Below, in pieces: positions 63,310 to 64,000 of a DNA stretch of 64,000 nucleotides; position 1 is the stretch's first letter; each line of letters begins with the position of its first letter. The notes under the pieces are model-generated. The model made no database searches. It was not told where the DNA came from and saw only the letters and a list, made by a program, of their open reading frames with translations. Where the stretch lies: the NCBI RefSeq assembly GCF_003353055.1, contig NZ_QKWJ01000007.1, positions 1 to 64,000 on the forward strand, read 5' to 3'. Source of the stretch: Cupriavidus lacunae. GTDB lineage: Bacteria > Pseudomonadota > Gammaproteobacteria > Burkholderiales > Burkholderiaceae. Both the position numbers and the translations under genes were made by a program.

Positions 63310-63870
63310 TCAGCGCGGCGCAGTCCGCTCGATCCAGGTCGAAAACGTCGTCAGGAACTTGCCCAGAAAGCCCTTCGTCGACTCATTGGCAATTCCGCCC
63401 TGCTCGTCAAACAGCTTGTCGACGCCGCTGATATACGCCTCGGGCTGCTGCAGCATCGGGACATTGAGGAACACCATCGACTGGCGCAGGTGCTGGTTGG
63501 CACCGAACCCGCCGATGGCCCCGGGCGAAGCGCTCATGATGGCGCCGGGCTTGCCGTCCCAGACGCTGCTGCCATACGGGCGCGAGCCCACGTCGATGGC
63601 GTTCTTCAGCGGCGCGGGCACGGAGCGGTTGTATTCCGGGGTCACGAACAGCACGGCGTCGGCGCGGCGGACGCGATCGCGGAAGGTGGTCCAGGCCTGG
63701 GTCGGTTTGTCATCGAGGTCCTGGTTGTATAGCTCCAGGGCACCGATTTCGACGATCTCCAGCCTGAGCTGCGGCGGCGCCAGCGCGATCAGCGCCTTGG
63801 CCAGCTTGCCGTTGTATGACTCCTTGCGCAGGCTTCCCACCAGTACAACGACATCACGAGGATTACTCAT
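63310..63870 (-). CDS. NADPH-dependent FMN reductase (ChrR/YieF-like)
   Basis: A 186-residue flavodoxin-fold reductase: the FMN-phosphate loop VGSLRKESYNGKLAKALI at residues 12-29, ALELYNQDLDDKPTQAW, and FVTPEYNRSVPAPLKNAIDV with the family's TPEYN motif, followed by GKPGAIMSASPGAIGG. Members reduce quinones, chromate and azo compounds. The ATG at 63870 has AAAGGAGCCGC upstream. Single gene, convergent with the membrane protein. Confidence 0.92.
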   Translation of the reverse strand: MSNPRDVVVLVGSLRKESYNGKLAKALIALAPPQLRLEIVEIGALELYNQDLDDKPTQAWTTFRDRVRRADAVLFVTPEYNRSVPAPLKNAIDVGSRPYGSSVWDGKPGAIMSASPGAIGGFGANQHLRQSMVFLNVPMLQQPEAYISGVDKLFDEQGGIANESTKGFLGKFLTTFSTWIERTAPR

Positions 63871-64000
63871 TGCGGCTCCTTTGACTGTGTGGACGGGTTG
63901 GCATGGACGGCGCCCGCAGCCTGCATTGCCATGGCAGCGGGCGCCAGTCCAGCCGTCACTCTACCCGAGTCGGAGCCGGCATGTCCTGCGCAGCGGATGT

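Overview
The window reads as chromosome 1 of a Cupriavidus (Burkholderiales, Betaproteobacteria). GC is high, spacing is tight, and it holds a 3-hydroxybutyrate oligomer hydrolase typical of PHB-storing Cupriavidus/Ralstonia, a PriB-containing rpsF-priB-rpsR-rplI operon and a betaproteobacterial cysT-cysW-cysA-cysB cluster. Species assignment is inference from gene content.

Layout. 0.1-4.1 kb: an MFS transporter, a LytTR-type two-component pair and a small membrane protein. 4.3-16.0 kb, all on the minus strand: a sulfur-acquisition block made of sulfate-binding protein, ssuEADCB sulfonate uptake and desulfonation, a degenerate EAL protein, an RBBP9-type hydrolase, cysT-cysW-cysA and the regulator cysB. 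The sbp and cysT promoters share a two-part motif with identical spacing, a good candidate for the CysB operator. 16.4-19.9 kb: a ferritin-like protein and clpB with a clear sigma-32 promoter. 20.1-31.4 kb: a minus-strand catabolic and uptake block (tetR, enoyl-CoA hydratase, livKGFHM-type ABC transporter, acyl-CoA synthetase, PHB-oligomer hydrolase, MaoC-like hydratase) that looks built to import, CoA-activate and beta-oxidise an unidentified carboxylic acid. 31.6-39.2 kb: an alpha/beta hydrolase, crcB, molybdopterin genes (moaE, moaD, moeA) and the amino-acid operon alaA-hom-thrC. 39.5-51.7 kb: housekeeping genes, namely an Mth938-like protein, bcp, phoH, an NlpC/P60 lipoprotein, pit with its DUF47 partner, dnaB, the S6/S18/L9 operon, asparaginase and SOS-controlled lexA.

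51.74-59.48 kb is a decayed genomic island. It lies between the intact tRNA-His gene and a 51-bp direct copy of the tRNA 3' part (one mismatch). It contains only fragments of temperate phage: a C-terminal integrase piece, a truncated tail protein, a spanin pair plus a second divergent spanin fragment, a J-domain protein, broken scaffold-like, DUF6527 and SRAP genes, an intact DUF1643 gene, a terminator array and several unknown small genes. At least two prophage remnants seem to have been merged by deletions.

59.5-63.9 kb returns to chromosome: small unknown proteins, dusA, a two-gene cassette that looks like a Tlde1-type L,D-transpeptidase-fold effector with a membrane immunity protein, and an NADPH-dependent FMN reductase.

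The most interesting non-textbook signals are the effector/immunity cassette, a structured sRNA candidate between bcp and phoH, the CysB-like motif, the composite island, and a 9-bp minisatellite just upstream of the PHB-oligomer hydrolase.
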